A stretch of DNA of 64,000 nt from Nocardia yamanashiensis NBRC 100130 (GTDB lineage: Bacteria; Actinomycetota; Actinomycetes; Mycobacteriales; Mycobacteriaceae). The position numbers were made by a program, and so were the translations under genes. The stretch lies in the NCBI RefSeq assembly GCF_001613325.1, contig NZ_BDCD01000022.1, positions 124,001 through 188,000 on the forward strand, read 5' to 3'. Shown piece after piece: positions 61,707 through 64,000 of the stretch (its first letter is position 1; each line of letters begins with the position of its first letter). Below the pieces are notes generated by a model. That model was not told where the DNA came from. It was given only the letters and a program-made list of their open reading frames with translations, and searched no databases.

Positions 61707-62330
61707 CTACACGACCTCGCCGATATTGCCGATCACGCGGTGCAGCTTGATCTGGCCCTCGCCCAGGTTGTAGGTGACGCAGGCGATGGCGCACTCGCCG
61801 GTGGCCACCCGCTGCGAGATGATCATCGAACGCTGCATGAGCAGGCGCGCGGTCTCCTCCACGTGGCGCGCTTCCAGCTCGTCGACCTCGCTCAGGCCCT
61901 CGCGCCGCCCGATCAGGATGGACGGCGTCACCCGCTCCACCACGCTGCGAATGAACCCGCCCGGCACATTGCCGTGGTCGAGCGCGTCGATGGTGGCGCG
62001 CACGGCCCCGCAGCTGTCGTGACCGAGCACCACGATGAGCGGCACGTTCAGCACCTGCACGCCGTACTCGATGGAGCCGAGCACCGAACTGTCCACCACG
62101 TGACCGGCGGTGCGGACCACGAACATATCGCCGAGGCCCTGATCGAAGATGATCTCGGCGGCCACGCGCGAGTCGCCGCAGCCGAACAGAATGGCCTGCG
62201 GTTGCTGTCCGGAAACGAGCTTGGCGCGATCGGCGGCCCCCTGGCTAGGGTGCTGCAACGCGCCGTTGACGAAGCGCTCATTCCCTTCACGCAGGGATTT
62301 CCAGGCGCTGATCGGGTTGGAATGCGGCAT
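61707..62330 (-). CDS. canB: Beta-class carbonic anhydrase
   Basis: 207 residues, the same length as M. tuberculosis CanB (Rv3588c). Interconverts CO2 and bicarbonate. Zinc ligands and Asp-Arg pair: FGCGDSRV, and HDSCGA with His and the second Cys. ATG 62330 (MPHSNPISAWKSL) aligns with the mycobacterial start; ATG 62339 would add three residues. It is divergent from mutY. Confidence 0.94.
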   Translation of the reverse strand: MPHSNPISAWKSLREGNERFVNGALQHPSQGAADRAKLVSGQQPQAILFGCGDSRVAAEIIFDQGLGDMFVVRTAGHVVDSSVLGSIEYGVQVLNVPLIVVLGHDSCGAVRATIDALDHGNVPGGFIRSVVERVTPSILIGRREGLSEVDELEARHVEETARLLMQRSMIISQRVATGECAIACVTYNLGEGQIKLHRVIGNIGEVV

Positions 62331-62510
62331 GTGTCCCATTTTCCATACGTCGTCGGTTACCGGCGAGTCTGCGAAGTTACGGTCGGGCAAAGAGGGACCG
62401 ACCACCTCACACGGCCCCCGGTGAGACGGTGGATTCACCGATTCGTCCCGGATGGCCGATTGCCGCGTGCCCGGGTGCGGGCGGGCGGGAATGCTGTCGT
62501 GCGCCATGGA

Positions 62511-62516
62511 TACCAT
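62511..62516 (+). promoter_or_regulatory. Possible -10 box upstream of mutY
   Basis: TACCAT, 7 bases before an in-frame GTG at 62524. Would give a leaderless mutY start 16 codons before the ribosome-binding-site-supported GTG at 62572. Confidence 0.35.
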
Positions 62517-62571
62517 CGCTGGCGTGAGCTCGTGGGGGAATCCCGGCTCCGGTTGCCGGCAGGAGGTCTTC

Positions 62572-63435
62572 GTGGACAGCGACGTGCTCATCGACTGGTA
62601 CGGCGAAACCGCCCGTGATCTGCCCTGGCGGCGGCCGGAGGTGACGGCGTGGCAGATCTTGATGAGCGAGATCATGCTCCAGCAGACCCCGGTGGTTCGA
62701 GTGGAACCGATTTGGCGGGAATGGGTAGCGCGCTGGCCCGTGCCCTCGGCCATGGCCGCCGAATCCCAAGGCGAGGTGCTGCGGGCCTGGGGCAAACTCG
62801 GCTATCCGCGCCGCGCGCTGCGGCTGCACGAATGCGCCCAGGTGCTCGCACGTGATCACGGTGATGAGGTGCCGACCGACGTGGATGTCTTGCTGAGCCT
62901 GCCCGGCATCGGCGCGTACACCGCTCGCGCGGTGGCCTGTTTCGCCTACGGCCAGCGAGTCCCCGTGGTGGACACCAATGTTCGCCGCGTCGTCGCCCGC
63001 GCCGTGCACGGCCGCGCCGAAGCGGGCAATCCGGCCGCGCGCGACCTCGCCGAAACCGAAGCGCTGCTGCCCGCCGAGGTGGATCGCGCGGCCGTCTTCT
63101 CCGCCGCCTTGATGGAGCTCGGCGCGACCGTCTGCACCGCCCGCACCCCGGATTGCGCCCGATGCCCATTGCCTTCGTGCGCTTGGGTTTCCGCGGGCCG
63201 CCCGGCGTCCGACGTGGTCCGCCGCGTCCAGAAGTACGAGGGCACCGATCGCCAGGCCCGAGGCCGCCTCATGGATGTGCTCCGCGCCGCCACCGGCCCC
63301 GTCGAACGAGTCCGCTTGGACCTGGCCTGGACTCGCGATCCGGGCCAGCGTGACCGCGCCCTCGACTCGCTGTTGGTCGACGGCCTGATCGAGCAGACCG
63401 CCGACGGCCTGTTCGCCCTGGCGGGCGAAGCCTGA
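62572..63435 (+). CDS. mutY: A/G-specific adenine glycosylase MutY
   Basis: 287 residues. Removes adenine mispaired with 8-oxoguanine. Helix-hairpin-helix glycosylase with catalytic Glu in SEIMLQQTPVVRV, LPGIGAYTARAVACFAYG, catalytic Asp in VPVVDTNVRRVV, and the iron-sulfur Cys set C-x6-C-x2-C-x4-C. Actinobacterial MutY usually has the same short C-terminus. AGGAGGT (62561-62567) 4 bases upstream supports GTG 62572; a leaderless GTG 62524 would give 303 residues, closer to the mycobacterial length. Confidence 0.93.
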   Translation: MDSDVLIDWYGETARDLPWRRPEVTAWQILMSEIMLQQTPVVRVEPIWREWVARWPVPSAMAAESQGEVLRAWGKLGYPRRALRLHECAQVLARDHGDEVPTDVDVLLSLPGIGAYTARAVACFAYGQRVPVVDTNVRRVVARAVHGRAEAGNPAARDLAETEALLPAEVDRAAVFSAALMELGATVCTARTPDCARCPLPSCAWVSAGRPASDVVRRVQKYEGTDRQARGRLMDVLRAATGPVERVRLDLAWTRDPGQRDRALDSLLVDGLIEQTADGLFALAGEA

Positions 63436-63442
63436 AATGCGC

Positions 63443-63603
63443 GCACCCCTCCCCACACGGGACGAGGGGGCGTCACGCGGGAAGGGGTGCGGCGGGGCAC
63501 CATCTGCCGCCCCTCATGCGGCAGATGGCAGCCCCACGCTCTTCCGGGGTCGTGCCGCATCCGGCTGGGCGGCTCAGCTGCGCCGGATGGGTGGAAGAGC
63601 GTG
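63443..63603. terminator. Cluster of three hairpins between convergent genes
   Basis: GCACCCCT (63443-63450) with AGGGGTGC (63483-63490); CCATCTGCCGC (63500-63510) with GCGGCAGATGG (63518-63528); CACGCTCTTCC (63535-63545) with GGAAGAGCGTG (63593-63603), the last enclosing CATCCGG/CCGGATG. All arms are perfect. Confidence 0.65.
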
Positions 63604-63606
63604 AGG

Positions 63607-64000
63607 TCAGGCGGGAACGAGCGCGCGGCGGCGGGCTCGCGTCCGGGAGCCGACGACGCGGCAGACGAGATAGATGGTGAACGAGATGCCGGTGACGAAG
63701 GTGGATACCGGCACGCCGGGCGCGAGCGAGAGCAGAATGCCGCCCACCGCCGCGGTTTCGGCGAACACGATGGCCAGGATCGCCGCGCGCGCCGGGCTGG
63801 CGGTGAGCTGTGCCGCCGCGGCCGCCGGGGTGATCAGCAGGGAGAGCACCAGCAGCGCGCCGACGATCTGCACGCCGAACGCCGCCGTGATGCCGAGCAG
63901 CACCGCGAACACGATGGACAGCGCGCGCACCGGAACACCCCGCGCCACCGCCACTTCCGGATCGGTGCTGGCGAACAGCAGCGGCCGGTAGATGGCCGCC
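63607..64000 (-). CDS. Metal ABC transporter permease (ZnuB/MntB family), C-terminal part
   Basis: The last 131 codons of a gene whose start lies beyond the window. Family-typical YRPLLFASTDPEVAVARGVP is followed by four membrane helices, including the GVQIVGALLVLSLLITPAAA block that lines the metal channel. Such permeases take up zinc or manganese with a binding protein and ATPase. Which metal is not shown. The tail is Arg-rich. Convergent with mutY; a hairpin cluster separates them. Confidence 0.88.
   Translation of the reverse strand, partial: AAIYRPLLFASTDPEVAVARGVPVRALSIVFAVLLGITAAFGVQIVGALLVLSLLITPAAAAAQLTASPARAAILAIVFAETAAVGGILLSLAPGVPVSTFVTGISFTIYLVCRVVGSRTRARRRALVPA

Overview
The window is high-GC actinobacterial DNA. 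Its core gene order (tilS-hpt ... ftsH-folE-folP-folB-folK ... panC-panD-coaX ... lysS-lsr2 ... clpC ... mhuD ... rlmB-cysS-ispF-ispD-carD / lpqE-radA-disA ... canB / mutY) is the mycobacterial Rv3625c-Rv3579c neighbourhood seen from the other strand. Insertions absent from Mycobacterium (a transmembrane kinase pair, a PucR regulator, cobalt genes, ABC and two-component genes), the Lsr2 and MhuD homologues, and many GTG/TTG or leaderless starts suggest Nocardia or a close relative. The genus is an inference. No rRNA, tRNA, CRISPR array, insertion sequence or prophage was seen.

Layout. 1-2.3 kb: tilS end, hpt, a LysR regulator. 2.4-11 kb: accessory block with an amidase carrying a decapeptide-repeat tail, a membrane Ser/Thr kinase and its overlapping degenerate paralogue, a P-loop kinase and a PfkB sugar kinase. 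11-17.9 kb: an SDR and an aldehyde dehydrogenase with a histone-like Ala/Lys tail, a PucR-type regulator, DUF2277, DUF1266 and an unrecognised gene. 18-28.1 kb: one long co-directional run: ftsH, the folate genes folE-P-B-K, three conserved membrane or Rossmann proteins, then panC-panD-coaX for pantothenate and CoA. 28.1-29.3 kb: a cysteine dioxygenase-family/rhodanese operon behind a Cys-Cys leader peptide. 29.4-36.9 kb: lysS, lsr2, an FHA-HTH protein, an anthrone oxygenase-like membrane protein, a secreted lipase, clpC.

37-48.4 kb: accessory block with an LLM oxidoreductase, a VWA protein, a NarL-type two-component pair, an ABC exporter, a TetR regulator divergent from an azoreductase-SMR exporter pair with twin operators, an SRPBCC protein, a DUF3558-like lipoprotein, an OsmC protein, an acyltransferase-like membrane protein, and cbtB-cbtA behind a cobalamin riboswitch. 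48.6-52.4 kb: mhuD, an alpha/beta hydrolase, an acyl-CoA dehydrogenase, an enoyl-CoA hydratase and a small membrane protein. 52.5-64 kb: rlmB, cysS, ispF, ispD and carD on the minus strand; lpqE, radA and disA on plus; a membrane protein and canB on minus; mutY on plus; and the end of a metal ABC permease on minus.

Most genes are housekeeping: nucleotide salvage, folate, CoA, isoprenoid precursors, tRNA charging, proteostasis and DNA repair. The points most worth attention are the kinase/pseudokinase pair with planctomycete-style N-terminal modules, the leaderless Cys-Cys leader with two mutually exclusive hairpins, the twin TetR operators four helical turns apart, the hairpin-repeat spacer between cysS and rlmB, and the Ala/Lys-tailed aldehyde dehydrogenase.
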